From Posidonia oceanica (Eukaryota; Streptophyta; Magnoliopsida; Alismatales; Posidoniaceae), in contig JAZBRS010000020.1 of NCBI GenBank assembly GCA_037176725.1, positions 53,162,001-53,226,000 on the forward strand: a stretch of DNA of 64,000 nucleotides, read 5' to 3'. The position numbers and the translations under genes were made by a program. Under the pieces are notes generated by a model. That model was not told the origin of the DNA. It did not search any database and saw only the letters and a program-made list of their open reading frames with translations. Of this stretch, positions 22,915 to 35,065 are shown piece by piece (positions within the stretch are counted from its first letter, which is position 1; each line of letters starts with the position of its first letter).

Positions 22915-23170
22915 TGCCGGCCGATAAGTCTGATATCTTATCATTCCTTCATCCCCTCTTTGCCGGCCGATAAGTCCGATATCTTATCATTCTATTCTTT
23001 TATTCGTTTGCCGACCGATAAGTCCGATATCTTATCATCTCTTTCCCTTTGCCGGCCGATAAGTCCGATATCTTATCATCCCTTCACCCCCTCTTTGCCG
23101 GCCGATAAGTCCGATATCTTATCACCCCTCTCCCTTTGCCGGCCGATAAGTCTGATATCTTATCAATCCT
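22915..23170 (+). repeat. GATAAG...CTTATC hairpin repeats, element A 3' UTR
   Basis: Six copies of a unit with the core GATAAGTCCGATATCTTATC occur near 22921, 22967, 23017, 23058, 23103 and 23145. The 6-bp arms GATAAG/CTTATC are complementary. A lone further copy lies at about 24453-24472. Confidence 0.8.
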
Positions 23171-23465
23171 TTTCTTATCAATCACTCTTTTCCTTATCAA
23201 TCACTCAATCAATCAATCAATCAATCCCTCTTTTTCTTATCAATCACTCAATCAATCAATCGATCCCTCTTTTCCTTATCAATCACTCAATCAATCAATC
23301 GATCCCTCTTTTCCTTATCAATCACTCAATCAATCAATCGATTCCTCTTTTTCTTATCAATCACTCAATCAATCAATCAATCCCTCTTTTTCTTATCAAT
23401 CACTCAATCAATCAATCAATCAATCCCTCTTTTCCTTATCAATCACTCAATCAATCAATCACTGC
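23170..23465 (+). repeat. CTTATCAATCACTCAATCAATC minisatellite, element A 3' UTR
   Basis: About seven units of CTTATCAATCACTC followed by a variable (AATC)n run and CCCTCTTTTT repeat with spacing near 50 bases. The unit seems to grow from the CTTATC half of the preceding hairpin repeat. Confidence 0.8.
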
Positions 23466-23467
23466 TC

Positions 23468-24460
23468 TTTCCGGTTGATAGGACCGTAAACTATCATCTT
23501 GGGCTGATCCCCGATCTGGCCCGCAGTTGTGTTATACGGCTGACATCCAGTAACTGTCCCTCATAATTGCACTTTTCGGTTGATAGGTCCGTAAACTATC
23601 ATTCTCTGGCTGATATCCAAAACTATCGCCTGCAATTACGTTATACGGCTGATATCCAGTAACTATCCCTTGCAATTGCACTTTCCGGTTAATAGGTCTG
23701 TAAACTATTGCTCCCGGTTGATAGGCCCGTAAAGTATCGCTTCCAGTTGATGGGACTATAAACTATCGCTTCCGGTTGATAGGACCGTAAACTATCACCT
23801 ACAATTGCATTATACGGCTGATATCCAGTAACTATCCCTCATGATTGCGCTTTCCAGTTGATAGGCCTGTAAACTATCGCTCCTGGTTGATAGGTCCGTA
23901 AACTATTGCTTCTAGTTGATAGGCCTGTAAACTATCGCTTTCGGTTGATAGGACCGTAAACTATCGCTGTGCCAATCATGTTATACGGCTGATATCCAGT
24001 AACTATCCCTCGTAAATGCCCTTTCCGGTTGATAGGACCGTAAACTATCGCTCCCAGTTGATAGGTTCGTAAACTATCGCTTCCAGTTGATAGGCCTGTA
24101 AACTATCGCTTCCGGTTGATAGGGCCGTAAACTATCATTCTCTGGCATTTGCGTTATACGGCTGATAACCAGTAACTATCCCTCATGGTTTGTGCTTTCC
24201 GATTGATAGGACCGTAAACTATCGCTCCCGGTTGATAGGTCCGTAAACTATCGCTTCCAGTTGATAGGCCTGTAAACTATCGCTTCCGGTTGATAGGACC
24301 GTAAACTATCCTGCACATCCATGTTATACGGCTGATATCCAGTAACTATCACTCACAACTGCTTCCGGTTGATAGGACCGTAAACTATCACTCCCGGTTG
24401 ATAGGTCCGTAAACTATCACTCCCAGTTGATAGGACCGTAAACTATCCGGCCGATAAGCC
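23468..24460 (+). repeat. 170-bp higher-order array of GATAG...CTATC hairpins, element A 3' UTR
   Basis: About twenty ~29-base units with core GATAGGACCGTAAACTATC (5-bp complementary arms) are grouped by a longer spacer beginning GTTATACGGCTGATATCCAG. That spacer starts at 23531, 23640, 23810, 23980, 24153 and 24323, so the last five are 170, 170, 173 and 170 bases apart, each with four hairpin units. The spacer itself reads GATATCC...CTATCC. Confidence 0.88.
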
Positions 24461-25000
24461 CGACATCTTATCACCCTCTTCGCGCGACCTTGTCCCAGGA
24501 AGGCAAAGTCCCGCATCCCCTCGCGATAGGAGAGCCATCCCCTCTCCCCTCGCGCTTCTTTTGCTAGCTTGCTCCCCGGGTAGGGACAAGCTGCACTTTT
24601 TCTTTCTCACCTTGTCGCGCAAGTTTGGCCTACCTGCCAGATCCTTGCGCCACATCGCCCCTTTCTTTTAACATTTCTTTCGCATCATCTCTGCACCTTC
24701 TTTGCTAGCATTACATACCAGTCTAACATCATCAATATCATCTGCACCGCATCAGCATTCTTATCTGTATTGACTTTTGCACTAACATTTGCATTGCGTC
24801 TGCACTAGCATGCATTGTATGCATTGCATTTCATCCATCTACATTTGCATGCATTTGCATTTTGCATTGCGGCATCGAGCTACGACTTTCGGTGCATCCG
24901 CTGAATAAGTAAATCATGCCAATAGCAAATCTTTTGGCTCTCCGTCGAATGGGGCGTCTTCTCAACCCTGAGCAGCGGTCTCGGTCCCCTTGACCTTGCT
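24461..25000 (+). other. Terminal 3' UTR of element A before the PPT
   Basis: No gene. From about 24865 a stretch (GGCATCGAGCTACGACTTTC, GGTGCATCCGC, TAAATCATGCC) is conserved with B (38771-38822) and, reversed, E (54790-54870). TGCATT-rich sequence precedes it. Confidence 0.5.
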
Positions 25001-25014
25001 CAAGGAGGGACATC
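25001..25014 (+). other. Polypurine tract, element A
   Basis: CAAGGAGGGACATC directly precedes the 3' LTR start TGTTGACACTCC. B has AGGGAGGGGCATC and E the same on the minus strand, so this is the plus-strand primer site. Confidence 0.75.
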
Positions 25015-28000
25015 TGTTGACACTCCATTTCGACAAGGCTGAATTGGCAGATCTCCCTAGCGGCTAGGAAAAAAACCAAAATTACACCTTTCTCTTCGCC
25101 CTTCCTTTCAAATCAAAACCCCACCTTAAACCTCAAAACCAAATCTAAAACTACACCCATTTTCTAACCCAGAAAACCACCCCAAAATCCTCTCAAAACT
25201 TTACCCTGAAACCATCCAAGACCTTACCCTAAAACCATCCAATTGCAGGTCCAAATCCACACCATTCCATTCCTCTTTCCCCTCAAAACAAGCCCAAACT
25301 TAACCTAGAATCACACTCCTTTTCCAAGCCCAAAAACTAACCAAAAACCATAAGAGAACTCACCATCCTTGACTTAACAAACCCACCAAAAATCCTAGAA
25401 ACTTTCAAACCAAAACCACCCCTAAAAACCCTAGGAAACTTAGGCAAAACTACCCTTTTTCTACACCTCAAAACCCTTCCAAAACTTTCTCAAAACCAAA
25501 CCAAAACCCTAGGTCGGACACTAGAGACCTTAGACTACACACCCACCAAATTTTACCCCTTTTTGAAACCTCTAAGACCTCCATTTATCCAAATTATCCT
25601 TTTTCTCTCTCCTAGATTATTCTTTTCTCTCTCCTCTCTCTCTCCTGATTATCCTCCTTCTTTTCACCTCCTTTTCTCCCTCCTTTTTGTCTGGCTGTGG
25701 ACCCCCTTGTGCTCCTATCTATTCTCAATCTTATTCCTATTTTTATCTTATTTTTACCAAATTCATTGATTTTCAAAAAATTATTTTCCTTCAACTCCTC
25801 TCTTTCCTATTTATCCCTCCATTTCTCCCATTTCCTCTCCTTTCTAATTTCCTCTTCTCATCTCTTGCTAAACCCCTAAAAAACCTTTAAAAACATTTAA
25901 AACTCTAAAACAAAAGAGAAACAAGTCAAAATCCTAAAAATAAATAATTAAAAACTTAGACAAACAATCAAAAGCAAAACCTAACTAAATCCAATTAAAA
26001 AGGGAAATTGAGAATGCAATCTAAAAAATACAAAACAAACAAAAGAAAATGCTATAAAATCAGAGAAAAAACCAAAATGTAATCGAAACAAGCCAGAGTA
26101 AAAAATCCTACTGAGAACAATAAAAAAAAACAAATCCTAGAAGGAAAGAAAACAACTTAAAATACCAAGGCAAGTAATCAAAAAAAAGGGGGAAAACTTA
26201 ACTTAACAATTCTAAAAGAAACAAGTTGAAAACTTAATTAAAAAGAAAAGAACAAACAATCAAAATTAGAAGAAAACACTTAATTAGAAACCTAACAAGA
26301 AAAACTTAACTAAAGAAATATATATTAAAAGAATTCAACAAACAAAATCAAATTTAAAACAAAACTTAAACAAAGCCCTAAAAAAGATTAAAATCAAAGG
26401 CTAAAACTCTCCCTAATTAATTTAAAAACGATCTTTAAAAAGCCTAATCAAAAGTTCCAAAGACTTAACAAGAACAACATAACTAAAAGACAATTTAAAA
26501 ACTTAACAAACATTTAAACAAAAATCAAAAACCACTTAAAGAAAACTCAAAATCCTAATCAAAACTAAAACTCCTTAATCCTAAAATCCTAATTAAAAAC
26601 AACCATTAAAAAACCTAATCTAAAAATCCTAACTTGGGCGATCACCTTAAAGTCTTTTTATTTTTATTCCCATTTTGTTTTATTTTATTCTTTTTTATCC
26701 TTCTTCTTTCTCCTCTTTCTTTCTTTTCCTTCCTTCTTCCCTTTCTTTTCTATCTCTTCTTCTTTTGGTCCAGCCCATCTGACCCAACTCTTCCCCTCCT
26801 TCTTTCCTTCTTTCTTTATTTCTTTTCTCCACAAGCCCACAGCCCATGCACGATTTCCCCTCCTCCTTCCCTCCTTCTCTTCTTCTTCTTCCATTCTTCT
26901 CCCTCTCTCTCAGGATGCAAAAACGACAGAACCTTCTCCTCTCTTTTCAAACCTCACCTGACACCACCATGGACTTCCCGACCTCACTCCCATGCCCTGT
27001 GGCCACCAGACCAGCCCCCCCATCACTCCCATGCCCTGCCACCCAAAGACCAAGACCCATTCTTCCTCCCTCTGACCAGAAACATCAGTGGAAAGAAAGG
27101 GATCAAAAACCAAAAAAATTGGATTCAAACCCGCAGATGCTCATACACCCTCAAGCCCAGAATCTCCAGCTTCCCTTCCCCACTTCTAGAGCCAGAAACC
27201 ACCACGAATCACCTCTGAAATTAGCCTCTGAAAAGCTTCAGCACCCAACTCCATCAGAACCACCTTCTTCATTGCAAACCCACCACTACGAGCCTCCTAA
27301 AATCCCCGAACTTGGCACTTAGATTCACCAGAACCCCACCTTCACATAACACCCAAGATCTCACCACGAGACCCCCACAGCCACCGCATTCCACTACAAA
27401 CACTTGGGTCCCATTTCTGCCCGAAATCTTCAAACATCCAGAACTCCCTCCACGCTCAGTGGAATTCACTTCCGTTTCCTCCCACGCGTTCCCTGAACAA
27501 CCACCTAGTCGCCCGTGCCTTTGTCTCGGCCTGGAATGCCACACACCGCCGTACCCACCTCGGCCTTCGCAGTAGGAGCTTGGCCAGACCAGATCCTACT
27601 ACGGGCTGTAGAACTTGCTTCTGGAAGCTCCGTCATCTTCCTTGGACCTCCGGCGACGTCCCCGAACCACCCCAGCACCAGCAGCCGCCGCCTCACACCG
27701 TCACCACTTCCCTCCGGCCAGCCAAGAACCACCTAGGTGGGTGGCCCTCTCCAGTGCGCGTGAGGGGTGAAAGAACCCTCCTCCAGATTCTCCTCTTCCC
27801 CCTCTAGCTCCTCAGCCTTTCCCCGAGGCTTTTCGTCGCCTGTGCCGCCCACACGACCTCGCCGAAGTCTTCTTCTTCTCTGATGCCGGTTGCCGGCGTT
27901 CCGAGCACAGCAGCGCTCCCGCGTGCCTCTGCCGCCGCCGCCGCCGACTCCTCGCCGGGCCTCCTCCGCCTCCGCCACACCACTCCGGACTCCCCCGCTC

Positions 28001-30875
28001 CCTGCCTGCGTCGCACCGCCCCCTCCTCCACCGGTCCAGAGAAGTCGCCGGCGAAGCTCCGGCCTTCTCCCCTGTAAGCACACCTTCTACTTCTTTTTTT
28101 TTATTTTTCATTAACTTATCATATTTTCCTTACATTGCATTGCTATCATATTAAGTTTCTAATATTGCATCTAGGTCTAGCTCAGTTGAAGCCTCATTTT
28201 TAGTCTGATTTAAAATCATATTGAATTGCAGTTAAAACCTATAATCTTGCTTATTTGCACTGTCATCCATATGCAGTTCATTTTCTTTAGTTGTCTTTTA
28301 AATTAAGTCCTGCATGTTTCTTTTATTACATGATGGTCCTCTACTGTTGTGGTTTAATTTTATCTCTTTAGATCTAGTCCAGTAAGTTGTTATATTTGCA
28401 TATCAGTCCGTTCTTAGTTCAACATAACTTGCTATGCTTTACTGTCTGCCCCAGCATGTTTTTATTTTTGCAATTAGGTCCTTTAGTTGTTAAATGCCAT
28501 CTAAATGCTTGCTGTTATCTTATTAAATTGCTGTTAAGTCCTGATCTTTGCATTATTTGCAATATGGTCCTCTGATCTGTTATCAAGCATTCTGTTTTTA
28601 TCCTTCATTTACTGCATTGCATTCTTAGCCCTTGCTTACTGATTTTGCACCTAGGTCCTCTGCATCATGCATGGCATGCATTTAGCTTGCATTTTTCTTA
28701 CAAAAATTGCATTTCAACCCCTGCATGTTTTAAAATTGCATATAGGTCCTTCATTTGATTGCAAAGCTTATTCCAATGCATGTTTACCTTATTAGATTGC
28801 ATTTTAAACCCTACATCTTGCAAAATTGCATTCAGACCCCCAAGTTTTCAAAAATCTTGCATTTAGATTCCTAATTTTTCAAAATCTTTGCATTTAGACC
28901 CCCATTCTTTCAAAAATTGCATTTAAGTCCCCAATTTTCTGAAAAATCATCCTTAGGTCTTTTCTTGCATTTTGCATGCATTGCATTCTCACATTCTTGC
29001 ATTTGGCATCCCTTGTACACACTTAAACACTCTTAGCTCCCCTTCACAGGGGAGGACCAGTTGTGCACACCCCTAGGACCTTTTGTACACCTAGATCCAT
29101 TCTTCTCCCCTGTTCTGGCCCCTCTGCCTTGAAGCTGGGATATCTTCCGATCCGGCTGTTGGATCTTCTCAACCAAGCTACTTGGACGACCCCGGCAGAA
29201 CGCTCTTCAGCATGGACTAAGCAGATCTCAGATCAGGCTTCAGATTTCCCAGGTAAGTCCTCCTGAACCCCTGCACATCATTCATTTGCACACCATTTGC
29301 ATTGCATGCATCGTTTTCGCTTTCTGTTTCCTCGAACATGTAGAATAGGACTTCCTCTTCTTATCTATCAGCTCTGCTCCCCTTTTTTGCATATTCCCAA
29401 GTGCTTTGTGTTGTGTTTCCCCTGGATTCATCGCCAATTATAGCTTTCTTCCCCCCCTTTTTCATGATCTGATCGCACTGCGAGCTTTGGGCAGCGTGCG
29501 AGAAATATCGTGGGACAGTTTAGTGGGAAACAGTTACAAATTGGAGGTGATCCTTCCACTTGCTTATGTTCCCCATTGTAGGTCTTCACACCTACTCTGC
29601 GTGGCCCTTAAACAGTGTCTGTTCTCACACACGTACTGTTTGCTTCTCCTTTCGCTTCTCTTGTCCTCTCTCTTTGCATTTGCATCTGCATGGCTTTGTC
29701 GTTGTTTTATTCCGCTTTGTTTTTGGCACCATTTCGCGTGCCTGCCTCGTTTTGGCACCGTTTTGCATGCCCGCTTCGTCTTTGGCACCGCCTTGCGTGC
29801 CCGCTTTGCTTTTGGCACCGTCTTGCGTGCCCGCTCTGTTTTTGACACCGTTTTGCGTGCCCGCTTCATTTTCTAGCACCGTTTCACGTGCCCACTTTGT
29901 TTTTGGCACCGTTTCGCGTGCCCACTCCGTCTTTGGCACCGCCTTGAGTGCTCGCTTTGCTTTTGGCACCGTCTTGCGTGCCCGCTTTGTTTTTGGCACC
30001 GTTTTGCGTGCCCGCTTCGTTTTCTGGCACCGTCTTGTGTGCCCGCTTTGTTTTTGGTAGCGTTTCGCATGCCCGCTCTGTCTTGGCACCATTTTACGTG
30101 CCGCTTTGCTTTCTTGCACCATTTTGCGTGCCGCTTTCCTTTCTCGCACTGTTTTGCGTGTCGATCTTATTTTCTTGCACCGTTTTGCATGCCGCTTCTG
30201 CTTCTCGCATTGTTTTGCGTATCCTATGCCGTTTTCCTTTGCATGTCGCCTGCATTGCTTGGTTTTACCATTGTTTTGCTTTTTCGCTTGCATTTGCATA
30301 TAGGACAGTGATGCTTACTGCCTGGAGTTCTCACGAGCCAGGTTTCGCCCGGTTCGGAACACAGACAGCGCTGCTGAGCACTTAGACTGCACGTTTACTT
30401 TCCTGCATTGCATCCCACCACTTGGAGCACACCTATGAGCATTCATTCAGGCATTCATTGGCATTTAGGCATTCAAATCTGCATTTCCCTGCGTATGCGA
30501 GCGTAAGCCTAGAAAGACCGATTCTCGGGCGTGTCGGGGGTGCCTAACACCTTCCCCGCACGTAACAGGAGTCCTTGCCCAATCTTTTGGCCCACAATGA
30601 CCATATTGCCCTTATCCTAGGCATGAGTCATCTCATTTGCATTTGTTTTCTTTTGCATTGCTTTGCATTACATCTTTTGCTTGGTTTTGCGTGTTAACTC
30701 ATGCATTTCCCCCGATTTTCCTTGTCTCTCGATAATAGACACGGTGGCGACTCTGAATTGTCTTATCTTCTTCTTTTCTTATCTTTTCTCCTCTGCTTTA
30801 AGTGTTTTCGAGTTGAGCCCTCCTCCTCGGACTTAGCCGCTAATAGTAAGCCTGATTCTGATTGGGATTACTACA
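25015..30875 (+). repeat. 3' LTR of element A (LTR type 2)
   Basis: It begins TGTTGACACTCCATTTCGAC and ends ATTACTACA. It matches the 5' LTR throughout, including the A-rich part, pyrimidine tract, GC-rich segment, splice-donor consensus at 29252/29253, 30-bp minisatellite (29720-30215), conserved blocks (30308-30630) and PBS-core copy (30745-30754). Sampled stretches differ by about 1-4%. The next base runs straight into a type-1 LTR end. Confidence 0.88.
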
Positions 30876-30963
30876 GATTCGGCCGCATATAGTGATCTTA
30901 ATGTCGATTAGTGCACGAGAGCCTTGGCATCGTGCATGGATTTGATATTTCAGGATTACTACA
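30876..30963 (+). repeat. Last 88 bases of element B's 5' LTR
   Basis: ATTCGGCCGCATATAGTGAT through GGATTACTACA matches 43753-43842, the end of B's 3' LTR, and is absent from the A 5' LTR. It shows that A sits inside B's 5' LTR. Relative to the 3' LTR, roughly 170 bases before this point are missing. Confidence 0.78.
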
Positions 30964-30964
30964 G

Positions 30965-30982
30965 TGGCGACTCTACTGGGAG
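30965..30982 (+). other. Primer-binding site, tRNA-Arg, element B
   Basis: TGGCGACTCTACTGGGAG follows ACTACA and one base. It is a mutated version of A's PBS, complementary to the same tRNA-Arg end with a few mismatches. Confidence 0.78.
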
Positions 30983-32292
30983 ATGGCAATCACCAGCGGA
31001 TATTCCGCTGAAGATTCCAGACTCCGGCTTTCGCTTTGGCTTTCTCGCCGCTTGTACTCTACATTCCCTTGCTTGCCTCATGCCCCTGCTTGCCTTGTCT
31101 GTGTGCCTGTGTCGGCTCCCAGCAGAGTACACTCCGTTGGGGAGCTTGTACTCTGGCTTTTGCTTGGCTTTCTCGCCACTTGCATTTTGCTCTTTTGCCT
31201 GCCTTTTGCCTTTGCATGCATTGTCTGTTTGCCTACTTTGCTTGTTTACAGCTTTATTACTTGCTTTGCTCCTTTACATGCTTTATTACATGCTAACTTG
31301 CATTTACTCGCTTTATTTACCCGCTTATTCTTGCTTTATTTCCTGCACTATGCATGTCTAAATACTTGCTTGGCACACTATGCATGCCTTTTGAGTGATG
31401 AATGCTTTTTTTACACCAATGCTATGCCACTGCACCCGCACATACCATGCATACCTGCATTTTGATATGATAAGTGTTTCGCTTTCACTATCATGTCCAC
31501 ATACACTTGCACATGCCATGCCCATGCTTTTTGCCTTGCTGTGTGACTTCTTGTTTCTCACCCTTTCATGCTTTTGCCATGTTAGGATATTAGAAACTTG
31601 CTTGCCTCCCCTCTTGCTTAATCTAAAAGCCACAATAAAGCAAAGTAACAGCATTTAAGCACAACTAGAGCCAAAACTTGCAATTTTCCCCCCCTTGGTT
31701 AATAAAATGCAAGTAAAACACTCTAATGCATTCGCATGAGCATTTTAGAAAGCATGCCTTCTTCTCATCTGAGTCTACCCACAGTCTGAGAAGGATAGTC
31801 CCAATTGCTTGCTCCCTCGCTTTGGCTTGGCATGAGTAGATCGGTCTGTCCCCCCTTATCAGGGGGTCGCATCGGTGTTAGTAGAGGGTACCACCCATGC
31901 TTCTAGCATGGTCGAGGCTCCTAAAACACCACCCCGTTATACATGAGCTTTGGGCCAGGCTTTAGACGGGGACCCACTTTCTTTTGACCTGGAGTCTGCA
32001 TAATCCCATTACCCATGAGTGTGTCCTGGTAGGTCATCTACTCAGGACATGCATGGTGAGAGAGCGCATGTTAGGGCATTCATCTGCATCATGCCACCCC
32101 TAATAACTCTTTGTTTGCATCCAATCTCTAATGCGTTTATTGGTTTTGCAGGTAGGTGCGGGTTCCTTTAGCTAGGATCCTGAGCATGCCCCTCTGTCTC
32201 TGAGTTGTCTGTCGCCTCCGACAGTAGCTCTCCTTAGGTCTTGTGTCCCTGTCTTCAGTCGTAGACCTGTTCGCATTTGCTCGCTGTCTATT
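30983..32292 (+). other. Untranslated leader of element B
   Basis: No credible gene; frames such as 30911-31465 are shadows. The block 31780-32070 (GGATAGTCCC, GTCTGTCCCCCCTT, GGTGTTAGTAGAGGGTACCA) matches A's and D's leaders. TTTTGCAG|GTAGG near 32147-32152 is a candidate splice acceptor at the place corresponding to A's. Confidence 0.58.
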
Positions 32293-34699
32293 ATGGCCCA
32301 GCATACCGGCGAGCCTCCTTCCTCTTTGGCGTCAGGGGGGATACCGACTTCGGTCTCTCCTTCCCCTACTTTGACATCCCCTGTCTCCTCTCCAGTACTG
32401 GTGCAGGAGACTTCCCAGCCCCTCTATCTGGAACAAGGGTCAACCCCAGCCAACCTGAAGCTTGTCACCAAGTCAACCGCGGTGACCGCCACTCGGGCTC
32501 CAATAGCATCGCCTTCTGTTCCATCCCAGGGCCTTCCCGTCTCGGGAATCCAGCCTTCTACGGTTGCCTCTTGCGTAAGATGTGCTCCTGTTACTTCCTT
32601 GGTTTCCACGTCTCCTTTGGCGGACACCTCTTTGCATCCCGGCCCGTCGGTTAATGCTTTCCTTGCCTCGCAAGCACATCATTTATTGGCTAAGGTCGAT
32701 AGGCTGCGAAGCATGGCTCTCGCACTCGACCCGACCGTGGCTTGCTCTTCCCGTCCAACCCCTGAGGTTCCGGTGCTACCCTCTGTAGCTCAGTAGGCTC
32801 ACTACACTGCACCTCTGCCCTTTCCATCGCCTCGGCTCCTCACAGCTCTGATGATGGGGGCGCATTATCGGCCTCCTGCACTTGCACAGCATGCAACTCC
32901 TTCTTCTAGTGGCCAGTCTTTTGGATTGGCAGGAGCACAGCAACCCTTAGGCCCGTTGCCTGACACTATGCCGGTGCAACAGCTGCTGCTCCCCTGCACT
33001 GCACCTTACACTGCACAGCATACTATCTACCCATCTTCTTTGCATCAGGTTCAGGCTCTTGCATACATAGCACCACACTTTACACCCTCACATGGGTATG
33101 CTGGCCCTCACACTACGACACTAGGTGGTGTGACGGTGGATCCGAAGGAGCGCTTTCGCGCAACCCAACAGCATACGCGGCACCTGCCTTAGCTGCGCCA
33201 GTCTCGACAGCAGCAACCTCAGACGCCTTCCTTACTTGGTTGGGTGATCTAGAGCGAGCACTTCGTCAAGTGCAAGGCTAGGACTGCTAGCCCTACCAAT
33301 TTGGTGACCTTTGTCTCTTTCCAGAGGCCGTACTCCCTTAGAAGTTCCACATCCCGGACTTCGATAAATACAATGGTAGAGGCTGCCCCATCTCGCATCT
33401 GCAGGGACCTTGCTCAGCTTCAAGCTGATGAAAGGCTCCTTATCCGCCTGTTCCAAAAGAGTTTAACCGGCCTCGCGCTCAAGTGGTTCACGTCCCTTGA
33501 CACGGCCGCGGTTCAGACTTGGAGTGGTCTTTCGCTGGCTTTCCTTGAGCAATATGCTTTCAACCTCGACTTGATCCCCAAGTGGGTGGATCATGTCGCC
33601 ATCCGGTAGAAGCCCCAAGAGCCATTCGGGGAGTATGTCGGTCGCTGGCGCTCCACAGTCGCTCATGTCAGAGATAGACCCTCCGAGGAGGATTCTATCG
33701 AGATGATCATCAAAGGGGCGCTGCCAGCGACTGGGACTCTGCTTTGCATTCAGCACATCACTAGTTTTGCATCACTGATTAGGACTGGCGCCCGCGTGGA
33801 GAGCTCACTGCGAAGTGGGCATTTCCCCACACTTTCTACATTGGCTAGGCAGGTCAACAACACCAGCAATCGCCACAGCCGCAACAATAGCAACAACTCC
33901 ACTTTTAGCTGCTCCAAGCAGCACACCGAAGCATGCGCTGATCCTCCTAAAGCGCCTGCCTTTGCAGAAAGTTAACCGGACCCTTTTTCGCTAAAGCATG
34001 CACCTAATTTCGCACCCACTACACACACTGCCACCGTCGAGCCAGTGCATCACGTCGCACTAGCTCGGCAAGGACAAAAGCCTAAGTGAAGACAGGGCTG
34101 GCGCACTGAGAGCGACTTCACCCCACTTGGTGAACTGCTAAGTGCCGTCTTTCCTAAGGTTGTGTCGCTTTTGAGGCTCCCGGAAACTCGCCCGCCACCA
34201 AACCCTCTTCCAAGGTGGTATGATGCAAGCAAGCACTACGATTACCATCGAGCCCCAGGGCACTCAATGGAAAATTGCCTCACTCTCTGAGATGTCGTCC
34301 AGGACCTGGTTGACAACGGGACCCTCGTTGTCAGTCCGCAGGAGGTTGCTCACACATCTGCACTCGCACACCCTATTGTAGCTGTCCCTTCCTCATCCTA
34401 GCCTGCAAGCTCCGTAGATACCGGAACTTCAGAGGGCTACCCCAACCTTCTCTGAGTCCGGCTCCACCCCGGTGGATCCTTTCGATCTCGTCGGCGCAAT
34501 CTCCTCTTCCTACCCTTCCCTATTTGCCTGGGGGACGCTCGGAAGCGCAACGGTAGAATCGACAGCAAGCCCAGTCACGGCACCATCCAGGTTAGCCTCT
34601 TCCCTAGCATCAGCAGCTCCAGTGCTCCCTGCACTGCCGACAGCAGGTCTCACCGACAGCATCAGCAACGTAGGAGCGGACCCAGCACCTCTCTTCTGA
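32293..34699 (+). pseudogene. gag: gag of element B, decayed, with fused tail
   Basis: ATG 32293 opens MAQHTGEP. One frame runs to ~34455 with stops including TAG 32794, TAG 33190, TAG ~33250, TAG ~33607 (CAG in D), TAA ~33974 and TGA 34288 (CGN-type codon in A). The gag domain is visible at about 33410-33800 (LKWFTSLD, FLEQYAFNLDL, FGEYVGRWR) and a zinc knuckle ending GHSMENC at about 34235-34278. After a +1 shift near 34440 comes a serine/alanine-rich tail (VDPFDLVGAIS) matching the spacer after A's gag, ending TGA 34697. Protease and pol are absent. Confidence 0.82.
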
Positions 34700-34879
34700 G
34701 GTCGCTGATAGGTAAGTCCCTCTTACATCTCTTTTGTTTCCTGCACTGCCTTCCTTTCCGTTTTGTTTTGTTTTTGCATTTTCTTGCCATGCCAAAAGGT
34801 TTTAAAATGCATAAAAACAGTAAAAACCTAAAAAACATGCTTTTTCTTTCTTGCATGCATTCTACACCAGGCCGGCACC

Positions 34880-35065
34880 CCTAACTGCTCGGCGATAAGT
34901 CCATCAACTTATCATCTGGGTCGGCATCCCTAACTGCTCGACGATAAGTCTGTCAACTTATCATTCGGGTTGATACCCCCAACTATCTGGCGATAGGTCC
35001 GTTAACCTATCATCATCGGGCTGATATCCCTAACTATTCGGCGATAGGTCCGTCAACTTATCACC
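34880..35065 (+). repeat. GGCGATAAGTCC / GATAGGTCC hairpin modules, element B (first cluster)
   Basis: Four units each combine GGCTGATATCCCTAACTATT-like sequence with a hairpin such as GATAGGTCCGTTAACCTATC (7-bp arms) or GATAAGTCC...CTTATC. They are relatives of the A array and of the 55110-55200 region of E. Confidence 0.75.

Larger units (their letters stand above)
3946..30875 (+). mobile_element. Element A: near full-length Tat/Ogre-like Ty3/gypsy retrotransposon
   Basis: A complete order is visible: 5' LTR (~3946-9790), PBS 9792-9809, leader, gag 11122-13200, protease/G-patch to 15501, RT, RNase H and archaeal-type RNase H, integrase to 19827, DUF7745-like ORF 21210-22412, hairpin repeat 3' UTR 22793-24460, PPT near 25001-25010 and 3' LTR 25015-30875. 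The LTR copies differ by roughly 1-4% in stretches compared by eye, less than B's, fitting a younger insertion. All proteins are broken by stops or small indels, so it is no longer autonomous. No clear target-site duplication is seen. Confidence 0.9.

Noticed and set aside
23468..24460. CRISPR-like regular repeats
   Set aside because: The spacers are themselves repeats, the setting is a plant retrotransposon 3' UTR, and there are no cas genes.
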